From contig NZ_CP102951.1 in the NCBI RefSeq assembly GCF_024741815.1, positions 4,664,001-4,728,000 of the forward strand: a stretch of DNA of 64,000 nt, given 5' to 3'. The position numbers were made by a program, and so were the translations under genes. The notes under the pieces were generated by a model, which saw nothing but the letters and a program-made list of their open reading frames with translations, had not been told where the DNA came from and ran no database searches. Source of the DNA: Pseudomonas sp. LS1212 (GTDB lineage: Bacteria; Pseudomonadota; Gammaproteobacteria; Pseudomonadales; Pseudomonadaceae). This document shows, in pieces, positions 17,472 to 26,407 of this stretch (the stretch's first letter is position 1; each line of letters opens with the position of its first letter).

Positions 17472-19361
17472 ATGAATAAAAACCTCCGTTTCAGCCACAA
17501 GATTCTGCTTGCGGCGTCCCTTATCGTAGTAGTCGCCTTCGCGCTATTCACGTTGTACAACGACTATCTTCAGCGTAATGCCATTGGCGAAGACCTGGAT
17601 AACTATCTCAATGAAATGGGCGACGTCACTTCGACCAACATCAAGAACTGGTTCGACGGGCGCATTCTGCTGATCGAAAACCTTTCACAAAACGTCGCCT
17701 TGAACCCAGACCTGGCCAATGTCAGCGACCTGCTCGAACAAAAAGCCCTGGCCACAAGTTTCCTGGGTGTCTACCTGGGCGCAACCGATGGCAAGTTCCT
17801 CATTCGCCCCGACAGCAAGATGCCCGATGGATATGACCCGCGTGTTCGTCCCTGGTACAAGAGCGGCCAATCCAACAATGGGCCGGCATTGACCGAACCT
17901 TATATCGACATGGCGTCCAACAAGCTGGTGATTTCCATCGTTGCGGCAACCAGCAAGGGTGGTCAGAACGCTGGCGTGGTCGGGGGCGATCTGAGCCTCG
18001 ATGCACTCACTGAAATCATCAATTCGCTGAATTTCGGCGGGATGGGCTACGCCTTCCTGGTCAGCGCCGATGGCAAGGTATTGGTCCATCCGGACAAGAA
18101 CCTGGTGATGAAGTCACTGAGCGACGTCTACCCACAGAACACTCCGCGGATCAGCGGCGATCGCAGCGAAATCGAAGTGGACGGCAAGACTCGCATCCTG
18201 GCGTTCAGCCCGGTCAAGGGCCTGCCTTCGGTAAACTGGTACATCGGCCTGTCTATAGACAAGGACAAGGCCTACTCGATGCTCAGTGAATTCCGTGCCT
18301 CGGCTGTCATCGCCACCGTGATAGCCCTGGTGTTCATTATTACGTTGCTCGGCATGCTGATCCGCCTGCTGATGCAACCGCTGCACACCATGAGCCGGGC
18401 CATGGAAGACATCGCCGAGGGTGAAGGCGACTTGACCAAGCGCCTGACCATCCACACCCAGGATGAATTCGGCATTCTCGGCACAGCTTTCAACCGTTTC
18501 GTCGAACGGATTCATGGCTCGATCCGCGAAGTCTCGTCGGCCACCGAGCAAGTCAACGAAGTCGCCCTGCGCGTGGTCAGTGCGTCCAACTCCTCGATGC
18601 TCAACTCCGACGAACAGGCCAACCGGACCAACAGCGTGGCCGCAGCGATCAACCAACTGGGCGCCGCCGCCCAGGAAATCGCCCATAACGCCGCACAGGC
18701 TTCACAACACGCAAGCTCGGCCCGCCATCTGGCCGAAGAAGGCCAGCAGGTGGTCGATCGCAGCATCCAGGCGATGAACCGGCTGTCGGACCTGATCTGT
18801 ACGTCAAGCGCTCACATCGAGACGCTTAACAGCAAAACCGTGAATATCGGCCAGATCCTCGAAGTCATCACCAGTATCTCTCAGCAAACCAATCTGCTGG
18901 CGCTCAACGCGGCGATCGAAGCCGCTCGCGCCGGCGAGGCCGGCCGCGGTTTTGCCGTCGTCGCCGACGAAGTCCGCAACCTGGCCCATCGCACCCAGGA
19001 ATCGGCTCAGCAGGTGCAGAGCATGATCGAAGAGCTGCAGGTCGGCGCGCGCGAGTCGGTCAGCACCATGGGTGAGAGCCAGCGCCACAGCCAGGACAGT
19101 GTGTCGATCGCCAACCAGGCGGGCGAACGCCTGGGCAGCGTGACCCAGCGTATCGGCGAGATCGATGGCATGAACCAGTCGGTGGCGACCGCGACCGAGG
19201 AGCAGACGGCGGTGGTTGACTCGATCAACATGGATATCAACGAAATCAACACGCTCAATCAGGAGGGTGTAGAAAACCTGCAGTCCACCTTGCGTGCCTG
19301 TTCGGATCTTGAGCAGCAGGCTGCTCGGCTGAAGCAGCTGGTGGGTAGTTTCAGGATCTGA
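17472..19361 (+). CDS. mcpG: methyl-accepting chemotaxis protein with dCache sensor (probable McpG, GABA)
   Basis: The receptor has 629 residues. A first membrane helix (about 11-33) is followed by a periplasmic double-Cache domain, a second helix (about 275-298), a HAMP domain and a cytoplasmic signalling hairpin with the canonical tip QQTNLLALNAAIEAARAGE. The sensor holds the amine-ligand motif (Y, R, WY in YDPRVRPWY near residue 120; D in GVVGGDLSL near residue 170), so an amino acid or related amine is the expected ligand. In P. putida the receptor next to the same yjgR-pit-pca block is McpG, which senses GABA; that identity is inferred from synteny. There is no C-terminal CheR-tether pentapeptide. 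I chose the ATG at 17472 because it begins the membrane helix; an upstream start at 17430 adds 14 unlikely residues. Confidence 0.87.
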   Translation: MNKNLRFSHKILLAASLIVVVAFALFTLYNDYLQRNAIGEDLDNYLNEMGDVTSTNIKNWFDGRILLIENLSQNVALNPDLANVSDLLEQKALATSFLGVYLGATDGKFLIRPDSKMPDGYDPRVRPWYKSGQSNNGPALTEPYIDMASNKLVISIVAATSKGGQNAGVVGGDLSLDALTEIINSLNFGGMGYAFLVSADGKVLVHPDKNLVMKSLSDVYPQNTPRISGDRSEIEVDGKTRILAFSPVKGLPSVNWYIGLSIDKDKAYSMLSEFRASAVIATVIALVFIITLLGMLIRLLMQPLHTMSRAMEDIAEGEGDLTKRLTIHTQDEFGILGTAFNRFVERIHGSIREVSSATEQVNEVALRVVSASNSSMLNSDEQANRTNSVAAAINQLGAAAQEIAHNAAQASQHASSARHLAEEGQQVVDRSIQAMNRLSDLICTSSAHIETLNSKTVNIGQILEVITSISQQTNLLALNAAIEAARAGEAGRGFAVVADEVRNLAHRTQESAQQVQSMIEELQVGARESVSTMGESQRHSQDSVSIANQAGERLGSVTQRIGEIDGMNQSVATATEEQTAVVDSINMDINEINTLNQEGVENLQSTLRACSDLEQQAARLKQLVGSFRI

Positions 19362-19374
19362 TTGAGTCAGTCAG

Positions 19375-19451
19375 GGCCTCATCGCTGGCAAGCCAGCTCC
19401 TACAGGGTACGCGGTGTCCTTTGTAGGAGCTGGCTTGCCAGCGAAGAGGCC
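19375..19451. repeat. REP-type inverted pair (REPIN) after the chemoreceptor gene
   Basis: Two inverted copies with core TCGCTGGCAAGCCAGCTCCT are separated by about 15 bases. This core differs from the REP pair after the porin (CAGCTCCTACA against CGCTCCCACA), so at least two REP classes exist here. Confidence 0.85.
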
Positions 19452-19557
19452 CGGATAGTCAACCAAGAAGCCCCAGCCGGTACGCACCATCGATCGAACA
19501 ACTATCCTTCATAGAGGTCTACCTTAAAGGACAAGGTACTTCGGAGGGACGCTGATC

Positions 19558-20670
19558 GTGCATATTGCCGACATCACCATGTTCTATGCCCCTGCCAGTG
19601 GCGGCGTGCGTACTTACCTTGATGCCAAACATCGTCGCCTGGGAATCATCCCAGGTGTTCGCCACAGCCTGCTGATTCCGGGCGCCAATCACAGTCGACA
19701 AAACGGTATTTATCAAGTTCCGGCGCCTGCCCTGCCGTTTGGCAATGGCTATCGCTTTCCCCTGCGCCTGGCACCGTGGCGAAACGTCCTGCAAGATCTG
19801 CAACCGGATCTGATCGAAGTCGGCGACCCCTACCTCACCGCCTGGGCTGCGCTCGACGCCCGCCGACAACTCGATGTGCCTGTCATCGGCTTCTATCATT
19901 CGGACCTGCCGTTGCTGTTCAGCAACCGCATGGGCAATTGGTTCACACCGAACGTGGAAGCCTATGTGAGCAAACTGTATGGCAACTTCGACCGGGTCCT
20001 GGCCCCCAGCCAGGTCATGGCCGACAAGTTGCGCGGCCTGGGTATCAAGAACGTCCATGTGCAGCGCCTGGGCGTCGATCTCAATACCTTCAACCCGAGC
20101 CTGCGCGATGCAAACCTGAAAGCCGAGTTGGGCATCGACGACGATACCCAACTGCTGATCTTCGCCGGCCGCGGCTCCAGGGAAAAGAACATACCGGTCC
20201 TGCTCGACTGCATGACGCGGCTCGGCCGGCACTATCATTTGTTGCTGGTAGGCTCGCATATGCCTGGCGGCGTCCCCACCAATGTCACCGTGATCGACCA
20301 TTTCTGCCCAGCCCAGGAGATCGCCCGGCTGCTGGCCAGTGCCGACGCCCTGCTGCATGCAGGCGTCCAGGAAACCTTCGGCCTGGTCATACTCGAAGCC
20401 ATGGCCAGTGGCATTCCGGTGGTTGCCACGGCGGCCGGGGCGTTCCCGGAAATCGTCGGTGAAGGCTGCGGTATTCTTTGCACACCGAACGACAGCCTGG
20501 CCATGGCCCGTGCGGTGCGTGAGCTATTCAGCCAGGCCCCCCGTGACTTCGGCCAGCAGGCGCGCCGTCACGTCGAACAGAAATATTCCTGGGACACGGT
20601 GGTCAGTGGCCTGCTCGAGCACTACCGCGCCGTGCTGGGCAGCAACCTGTCGATGCCTGTCCATGCTTGA
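19558..20670 (+). CDS. glycosyltransferase family 4
   Basis: This GT-B fold enzyme of 370 residues shows the N-terminal glycine-rich ASGGVRTYL loop and a C-terminal EX7E motif in ETFGLVILEAMASG. FYHSDLP and LAPSQVMADKL are typical of the MgtA/SqdX-like group that transfers hexose to lipids or polymer carriers. The start is GTG at 19558 with GGAGGG ten bases before it. The stop overlaps the next gene by 8 bases, so it heads a three-gene operon with a DUF2334 protein and an LPG-synthase-type membrane protein. The acceptor is unknown; a glycolipid is my inference from the partners. Confidence 0.85.
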   Translation: MHIADITMFYAPASGGVRTYLDAKHRRLGIIPGVRHSLLIPGANHSRQNGIYQVPAPALPFGNGYRFPLRLAPWRNVLQDLQPDLIEVGDPYLTAWAALDARRQLDVPVIGFYHSDLPLLFSNRMGNWFTPNVEAYVSKLYGNFDRVLAPSQVMADKLRGLGIKNVHVQRLGVDLNTFNPSLRDANLKAELGIDDDTQLLIFAGRGSREKNIPVLLDCMTRLGRHYHLLLVGSHMPGGVPTNVTVIDHFCPAQEIARLLASADALLHAGVQETFGLVILEAMASGIPVVATAAGAFPEIVGEGCGILCTPNDSLAMARAVRELFSQAPRDFGQQARRHVEQKYSWDTVVSGLLEHYRAVLGSNLSMPVHA

Positions 20671-21442
20671 AGACACCTGCGCACCACGCAGCCTGCTGCT
20701 GGTGCTGCATGACGTCGCACCACAGACCTGGGCGGACTATCACCCCTTTGTCGAAGCAGTCGATGCCCTCGGTTCGATCCCCATGACCTTGCTGGTGGTT
20801 CCCGACTTCCATAAATGCAATGCAGTGGATAGAGATGGCTGTTTCCGGCACATGCTGGATCGGCGCCTGGCACAGGGTGATGAACTGGCCCTGCATGGCT
20901 ACTACCACGTCGATGACAGCCCGGCGCCGCGCACTGCCCGGGATTTTTTCATGCGCCGCGTGTACACCCGGGAGGGCGAGTTCTACGCGCTCGACCAGCA
21001 GCAGGCACTGAACCGACTCCTTGCCGGTATCGAGGTTTTTCATCGCCATGACTGGCCTCTGGAGGGGTTTGTCGCCCCAGCCTGGCTGATGAGCGAAGGT
21101 ACTCGCCAGGCACTGCGTTCATTGCCCTTGCACTACACCAGCGACCCGCAACACCTGTATCGACTGCCTGATTTCTCCTGCTTCGAGGCTCCCGGTCTGG
21201 TCTGGAGCACCCGCAGCGCCTGGCGCCGTGGGGTCTCCAGGCTGCTCAACGAGCGGTACGCAACGCGTTTGCAACACGCACCCACGATCCGCCTTGGACT
21301 GCATCCTGTGGATATGCGCCATGGCTTTTCCCGCAACTATTGGTTCAAGACCTTGCAGCAACTGTTGCATGACGGGCGCGAGCCAATGACCAAGGCTGCC
21401 TGGCTGGCCAGCCAGGACCGTAGTGGCGGCCCAGGAGCATGA
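20663..21442 (+). CDS. DUF2334 polysaccharide-deacetylase-like protein
   Basis: The protein has 259 residues starting from ATG 20663, which lies within the end of the glycosyltransferase gene; the frame is open further upstream, but only as a shadow of that gene. LLLVLHDVAP near the N-terminus and ALHGYYH around residue 75 match the Asp and His metal-binding motifs of the NodB-like deacetylase superfamily. There is no signal peptide, so it should act in the cytosol, possibly removing an acetyl group from the sugar lipid made by its neighbour. The substrate is unknown. Confidence 0.8.
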   Translation: MLEDTCAPRSLLLVLHDVAPQTWADYHPFVEAVDALGSIPMTLLVVPDFHKCNAVDRDGCFRHMLDRRLAQGDELALHGYYHVDDSPAPRTARDFFMRRVYTREGEFYALDQQQALNRLLAGIEVFHRHDWPLEGFVAPAWLMSEGTRQALRSLPLHYTSDPQHLYRLPDFSCFEAPGLVWSTRSAWRRGVSRLLNERYATRLQHAPTIRLGLHPVDMRHGFSRNYWFKTLQQLLHDGREPMTKAAWLASQDRSGGPGA

Positions 21443-22434
21443 GCCGGATTGCCTGGCTGTTGTTTGCCCTGCTGGCGGCGGTGCTGATCCCATTGCTGCT
21501 GGGCGGCAGAGAGATGCTGGTGCGGCTGCAAGCCTATCCACTGCCTATGTTGATGCAGCTGTTCGCCATGATCGGGGCCTGCTGGGTCATCAATGCCGCG
21601 CGCCTGCGCCTGCTGCTGGGCGATCAGGTCAGTCGCCTGAGCCGCCTGAAGAGCTTCGCCGTGATCCTGGCCACCGAGTTCGCTATCTGCGCGACCCCGG
21701 GCGGCAGCGGCGGCCCTCTGACCTTGATGGCCACGCTGGGACGCAGCGGCATACAGCCAGCACGCAGCAGTGCGGTATTTGCCATGGATCAGCTCAGCGA
21801 CCTGGTGTTTTTCTTCTGCGCACTGCTCGGCATCCTGCTCTATGCCCTGTTTCAAAACCTCGATGATTACCTGGAGTGGATGCTGGTCGTCAGCGCCTTG
21901 CTGGTGCTTGTCGGCTTGAGCCTGTGCCTGGGGCTGGCACGCTTTCACCGTCAACTGTTGCGGATCAATGGACGATTACTGTCCCGACTGAATGTGCAAC
22001 CGGCAACACGCCTGCGCTGGGCACGCAAGCTCCTGCTTTTTCTCGCCGCCTTTGCCGATACCTGCAAGCTGCCCTGGAGGACCCTCGCTGGAGTTTTCCT
22101 GCTGACATGCCTGCATTGGGGGCTGCGTTACAGCGTGTTGTACCTGGCACTGAGGGGGCTGGGCGTGGATCTGCAATGGGCCTGGAGTTTTCTGATCCAG
22201 ATGCTTTCGCTCAGCGCCGGGCAATTCAGCCTGCTGCCTGGCGGTGCCGGCGCCGCCGAACTGACGTCGGCTGCACTGCTGGCGCCCATGGTGGGCAAGT
22301 CCACCGCCGCGGCGGCCATTCTGATCTGGCGAGCCGTGACCTACTACTTTTATCTGATCGCCGGTGGGCCGGTATTTCTGCTGATGGTCGGGCGCCCCTT
22401 GCTGCGCAAATTCATGCGGCTCAAGCAGGCTTAG
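21439..22434 (+). CDS. LPG-synthase-type integral membrane protein (UPF0104 family)
   Basis: The protein has 331 residues and seven to eight predicted membrane helices. Family motifs ATPGGSGGPLTL (about residue 90) and LPGGAGAAE (about residue 268) match the membrane domain of lysylphosphatidylglycerol synthase (MprF). It lacks the soluble synthase domain, so a flippase-like or lipid-transfer role is more likely than aminoacylation. The start overlaps the deacetylase stop as ATGA. The operon ends here with no obvious hairpin before purU, which converges. Confidence 0.82.
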   Translation: MSRIAWLLFALLAAVLIPLLLGGREMLVRLQAYPLPMLMQLFAMIGACWVINAARLRLLLGDQVSRLSRLKSFAVILATEFAICATPGGSGGPLTLMATLGRSGIQPARSSAVFAMDQLSDLVFFFCALLGILLYALFQNLDDYLEWMLVVSALLVLVGLSLCLGLARFHRQLLRINGRLLSRLNVQPATRLRWARKLLLFLAAFADTCKLPWRTLAGVFLLTCLHWGLRYSVLYLALRGLGVDLQWAWSFLIQMLSLSAGQFSLLPGGAGAAELTSAALLAPMVGKSTAAAAILIWRAVTYYFYLIAGGPVFLLMVGRPLLRKFMRLKQA

Positions 22435-22493
22435 GTTTATCGCCAGTCGCAGCCATTGACGGGCTTTCATTGCGAAAGCCCGGCCTGGCACTG

Positions 22494-23345
22494 TCAGTTG
22501 AACACGACAGTCTTGTTGCCGTGAACCAGCACACGGTCTTCCAGGTGATAGCGCAGCCCTCGGGCCAACACCATCTTCTCCACATCACGACCGAAGCGAA
22601 CCATATCTTCGATGCTGTCGCTGTGGCTGACGCGAACCACATCCTGCTCGATGATGGGGCCTGCATCCAACTCTTCGGTCACATAGTGACAGGTTGCACC
22701 GATCAACTTCACCCCACGCAACGAAGCCTGGTGATACGGCTTGGCGCCGACAAACGACGGCAGAAAGCTGTGGTGAATGTTGATGACCTGGTGGGCATAT
22801 TCTTCGCACAGCTGCGGTGGCAGGATCTGCATGTAGCGCGCCAGCACTACCACATCGGCCTGATGGTGCTTGACCAGGCGCGAGACTTCGGCGAACGCCG
22901 GCTGTTTGTCCTTCGGATCGACAGGCACATGGTAGTACGGGATGCCATGCCACTCGACCATGCTGCGCAGGTCATCGTGGTTGGAAATCACGCAGGCAAT
23001 TTCGCAATCGAGTTCGTCGCTGTGCCAGCGGTGCAGCAAGTCGGCAAGGCAATGGGACTCGCGACTGGCCATCAACACCACGCGCTTCTTCTGGTCGGTA
23101 TCGGTGATGCGCCAGACCATGGAGAACTCTTTGGCAATCGGCTCGAACGCTTCACGAAACTGCTCGATGCCAAAAGGCAGCGTGTCGGCACGAATCTCGT
23201 GACGCATGAAAAACCAACCACTGAGGTCGTCGGAGTGATGGCTCGCTTCGGTAATCCAGCCGTTGTAGGAAGCCAGGAAATTACTGACTTTGGCAACAAT
23301 GCCGACACGGTCGGGGCACGCTATCACCAGCCGATAAGTGCGCAT
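22494..23345 (-). CDS. purU: formyltetrahydrofolate deformylase
   Basis: The protein has 283 residues, with an N-terminal ACT domain (YRLVIACPDRVGIVAKVSNF) and a C-terminal formyl-transferase-fold domain carrying the catalytic Asn and His in NIHHSFLPSF and Asp in ELDAGPII. It hydrolyses 10-formyl-THF to formate and THF, balancing one-carbon units and supplying formate to purine synthesis. I chose ATG 23345, where MRTYRLV begins; an upstream in-frame start adds 8 residues without support. A second deformylase paralogue elsewhere is common in pseudomonads. Confidence 0.93.
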   Translation of the reverse strand: MRTYRLVIACPDRVGIVAKVSNFLASYNGWITEASHHSDDLSGWFFMRHEIRADTLPFGIEQFREAFEPIAKEFSMVWRITDTDQKKRVVLMASRESHCLADLLHRWHSDELDCEIACVISNHDDLRSMVEWHGIPYYHVPVDPKDKQPAFAEVSRLVKHHQADVVVLARYMQILPPQLCEEYAHQVINIHHSFLPSFVGAKPYHQASLRGVKLIGATCHYVTEELDAGPIIEQDVVRVSHSDSIEDMVRFGRDVEKMVLARGLRYHLEDRVLVHGNKTVVFN

Positions 23346-23689
23346 GGGGGAGACTCCAGAACTTCGCAAAGGCAGCTATTCTAGCGATTGCTTGAAAAAA
23401 CTGCAGTACTCCTCGCAGGCTTCATCATCGGCCCGCGCTCAACCCGGCCGACATTCCGGCAAAACCGGGTCGGGCTCCATGTACTCAACACCTCACGGCC
23501 CCCGCGCCCAAGCCGCTCAATGCTGTTTGTCCGGAGCACGGCTTAATATCTAACTCTCGCCACGCAGTGTCGGGTTAAGATTTAAAGTAATTTGTCGGTA
23601 GTGGGTATTTAATGTTTACTTGATCAAACTGTCTGACTATTATTGCGGCACTGTCTCCCTGCCAACCCATTCATCATAAGGTAGTGCTC
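23346..23689. other. intergenic region between purU and mvaT
   Basis: This holds two divergent promoters: that of purU near 23350-23400, and an AT-rich segment (23575-23640) that should contain the mvaT promoter, for example around TATTTAAT near 23607. The middle is GC-rich and contains CCGGCCGACATTCCGGC-type imperfect palindromes but no open frame with a ribosome site. The AT-rich part may be bound by MvaT itself, as H-NS-like genes are often autoregulated. Confidence 0.45.
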
Positions 23690-24067
23690 ATGTCCCTGAT
23701 CAACGAATACCGCGCCACAGAAGAAGCCATCAAAGAACTGCAAGCACGTTTGAAGAATCTGTCCCAAGACGACAAACTGCAAACCGAGCTGGAATTCGAA
23801 GGCAAACTGCGTACCCTGATGGGCGAATATCAAAAATCCCTGCGCGACATCATCGCGCTGCTGGATCCGGAAGCCAAAGTATCCAAGGCTCCACGCGGCG
23901 CCGTGAAAACTACCGGCACCAAGCGTGCCCGCAAGGTTAAACAGTACAAGAACCCACACAACGGTGAAGTCATCGAAACCAAAGGTGGCAACCACAAGAC
24001 GCTGAAAGAGTGGAAAGCCAAGTGGGGCGGTGATGTGGTAGAAAGCTGGGCTACCCTGCTGGGCTAA
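23690..24067 (+). CDS. mvaT: MvaT/TurA-type H-NS-like xenogeneic silencer
   Basis: The protein has 125 residues. The N-terminal half is a coiled coil for dimer formation (MSLINEYRATEEAIKELQ...) and the C-terminal half has the AT-hook-like DNA-binding motif, visible as RKVKQYKNPHNGEVIETKGG and LKEWKAKWG. MvaT proteins silence AT-rich, horizontally acquired genes and shape the nucleoid. P. putida has several; the neighbour of purU is TurA, so turA is an alternative symbol. The start at 23690 agrees with family length; the in-frame ATG 6 bases upstream is less likely. The position downstream of an AT-rich region and a strong terminator after it support a single-gene transcript. Confidence 0.92.
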   Translation: MSLINEYRATEEAIKELQARLKNLSQDDKLQTELEFEGKLRTLMGEYQKSLRDIIALLDPEAKVSKAPRGAVKTTGTKRARKVKQYKNPHNGEVIETKGGNHKTLKEWKAKWGGDVVESWATLLG

Positions 24068-24100
24068 TTACCCGCAAGCTCATTGTTTAAATGCAACGAA

Positions 24101-24130
24101 AAAAAACGCCAGCTTGCTGGCGTTTTTTTT
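24101..24130. terminator. bidirectional terminator between mvaT and sbcB
   Basis: ACGCCAGC/GCTGGCGT with a two-base loop has an A-run before and eight T residues after, and lies between convergent genes. Confidence 0.88.
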
Positions 24131-24151
24131 GTGGCTGCCGGACGCTCCCGG

Positions 24152-25582
24152 TCAAAGCCCCAGCTGCAAGGAAAGGCTCTGGGCATGGGCCCGCCATTGC
24201 TGCAGAATCTCCCGCTGCCCACTCGATGCATCGGCCCAAAAGGCTTCCAGTGCCTGATTGAAACTCTCCAGCGTATTGGGCGCCCCCATTGCCACGTTTG
24301 TCAGACGCTGCTGACAGAATTCTCGCCAACGCTGTTGTTCCGCCTCACTCAACGTATCGGAAAAGTTACGTGCGCGATATCGAAACAATAATTCCGGCAA
24401 ACGATCATCATCGAACATCCACTGTGAACCCACCAATTGCTGTGGCTCTGCCAGCCTCACTTGCTCACATAAACGGCGGTCCCGGTCTCCGAGAAACCCG
24501 TCGTATAACTGCTGTTCCGGATCCTCACTCGGGGCAAAGTCTTCGCTGGAATAAAGGGCCTGCACTTTATCCTGCCAACGTGATTGCGCTTCAGCGAGCC
24601 GCAGTGCTTGAGCCTGATAATGCGCCATGTCCAAGTCCAACCGCTGTTGATCTTCACGGCGCAACACGTTTAACGGCGCCAACACTGGACACCGATTGAC
24701 ATGAATTAACTTGAGCGGCACCGGCAGTTGCCCTTGCGCCAAATCCTCACGTCGACTGTATAAACGCTGACGCAAAATATCAGCGTCCTCTTCGAGTAAT
24801 GGATGAGGATCCAAGTGCAGGTCGCAGACAATCAATGCATTGCGATTACGCGGATGCCAGGCCAAGGGTAATACCACACCCAAATAGTTACGCGCAGCAG
24901 AAAACCGCCCGGAAATATGCACCAGTGGCTGCAAAAGCCTGATCTGGTCGAGCACTTTCTGCTTGCTGCGCGACTGAAACAACCAGTCATACAGTTTGGG
25001 TTGTTTGTCACGAATCAAACGGGCCAGGCCGATCGTGGCACGTACATCGGACAAGGCATCGTGGGCTTGTCCATGGTCAATGCCATTGGCGGCTGTCAGC
25101 AGCTCCAGCTTGAGGCTCGCACGCCCCTCTACCTGCGGCCAGTTGATGCCTTGCGGGCGCAATGCATAGGCGGTACGAACGACATCGATCAGGTCCCAGC
25201 GACTGTTACCGCCTTGCCATTCGCGGGCGTAGGGGTCGAAGAAGTTTCGATACAGGCTGTAACGAGTCACTTCGTCGTCGAAACGCAAGGTGTTGTAGCC
25301 TGCACCGCAAGTGCCAGGCCTGGCCAATTGGGCATGAATGCGGGTCATGAAATCCGCTTCGCTCAATCCTTGTTCGGCCAGGCGCTGGGGGGTAATCCCC
25401 GTGATCAGGCAGGCTGCCGGATGCGGCAGGATGTCGTCGCTGGGCCGGCAATAGAGGTTGACCGGCTCATCGATTTCGTTGAGATCGAGATCGGTGCGAA
25501 TACCGGCGACCTGCAAGGGCCGGTCGCTGCGCGGATCGATTCCGGTGGTTTCGTAGTCGTACCAGAAAATACTGGAGCTCAC
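24152..25582 (-). CDS. sbcB: exodeoxyribonuclease I
   Basis: The protein has 476 residues, the size of ExoI. The N-terminal DEDDh nuclease domain shows FWYDYETTGIDPRSDRP (Asp and Glu metal ligands) and AHDALSDVRATI (His and Asp). The C-terminal part carries the SH3-like and helical domains of the family. It degrades single-stranded DNA 3' to 5' and takes part in mismatch repair and recombination. It is divergent from the RDD gene. Confidence 0.92.
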   Translation of the reverse strand: MSSSIFWYDYETTGIDPRSDRPLQVAGIRTDLDLNEIDEPVNLYCRPSDDILPHPAACLITGITPQRLAEQGLSEADFMTRIHAQLARPGTCGAGYNTLRFDDEVTRYSLYRNFFDPYAREWQGGNSRWDLIDVVRTAYALRPQGINWPQVEGRASLKLELLTAANGIDHGQAHDALSDVRATIGLARLIRDKQPKLYDWLFQSRSKQKVLDQIRLLQPLVHISGRFSAARNYLGVVLPLAWHPRNRNALIVCDLHLDPHPLLEEDADILRQRLYSRREDLAQGQLPVPLKLIHVNRCPVLAPLNVLRREDQQRLDLDMAHYQAQALRLAEAQSRWQDKVQALYSSEDFAPSEDPEQQLYDGFLGDRDRRLCEQVRLAEPQQLVGSQWMFDDDRLPELLFRYRARNFSDTLSEAEQQRWREFCQQRLTNVAMGAPNTLESFNQALEAFWADASSGQREILQQWRAHAQSLSLQLGL

Positions 25583-25714
25583 GAGGCTATGTCCTGTGCT
25601 GGAGATCGCGTGAGTCTACATCAGGCCCGGCGCGTTCGAAGGATATGACATACCCTCAATGTGTCGGGTTGCTCGTGCGACCTGTCCATCTCTGATAAAG
25701 GGTCAGGGACTGCA

Positions 25715-26407
25715 ATGCTACTCAAACCACTGGACACCCGCTTTCAGATCGAGACCCCGGAAGGTATCGATCTGGTACTGCGCCCGGCCGGGCTGGTGGC
25801 GCGAGCCCTGGCTTTCACCCTGGACCTGGGAATTCGCGGCCTGCTGCTCGGCGGCCTGTTGCTGATACTGAGCCAATTCGGCCAGGTGGGCATGGGGCTG
25901 GGCGCGATCCTTCTGTTCGTTCTGAACTGGTGGTACATGGTGTTGTTCGAAGTACTGAATCAGGGCCGCTCACCCGGTAAGCAAATGATGGGGCTGCGCG
26001 TTGTCCAGGATGACGGCACGCCCGTCGGCTGGTCGTCTTCGCTGATCCGCAACCTGTTGCGCTTCGTCGATATGCTGCCGTTCGGTTATTGCCTGGGCGC
26101 CATCAGCTGCCTGCAGCATCCGGCCTTCAAGCGAATGGGCGACCTGGCCGGAGGAACCCTGGTGATTTATCGCGACCCGCCCCTGCATCGTCCCGTGCTA
26201 CCGGATGTACCGGCCCTGCATCCACCCTTTGCCCTGACCTTGACCGAGCAACGTGCCGTGCTGGGCTTTGCCGAGCGCCATGGGGAGTTGTCCGCCGAGC
26301 GTGCCCGGGAACTGGCAGGCATCCTTGCCCCAGCCTTGAACGTGGCCCCCGACCGTGCAGTGGCGCAACTCAATGGCATTGCTCGTGGCCTGTTGGGGCC
26401 GCCATGA
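25715..26407 (+). CDS. RDD-family membrane protein, first gene of the MoxR/DUF58 operon
   Basis: This 230-residue protein has an RDD domain of four membrane helices (residues 28-135); R, D and D of the family signature are in LVARALAFTLDLGIRG and related positions, and the third element lies in SLIRNLLRFVDMLP and HPAFKRMGDLAGG. The C-terminal 70 residues are soluble. I chose ATG 25715 after AGGGA; the frame is open 18 residues further upstream, but without family similarity. It is followed at once by a SpoIIM-like gene (4-base ATGA overlap). The function of RDD proteins is unknown. Confidence 0.85.
   Translation: MLLKPLDTRFQIETPEGIDLVLRPAGLVARALAFTLDLGIRGLLLGGLLLILSQFGQVGMGLGAILLFVLNWWYMVLFEVLNQGRSPGKQMMGLRVVQDDGTPVGWSSSLIRNLLRFVDMLPFGYCLGAISCLQHPAFKRMGDLAGGTLVIYRDPPLHRPVLPDVPALHPPFALTLTEQRAVLGFAERHGELSAERARELAGILAPALNVAPDRAVAQLNGIARGLLGPP

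Noticed and set aside
18114..18686. Minus-strand frames inside the chemoreceptor gene
   Set aside because: Shadow of the coding strand with no independent support.
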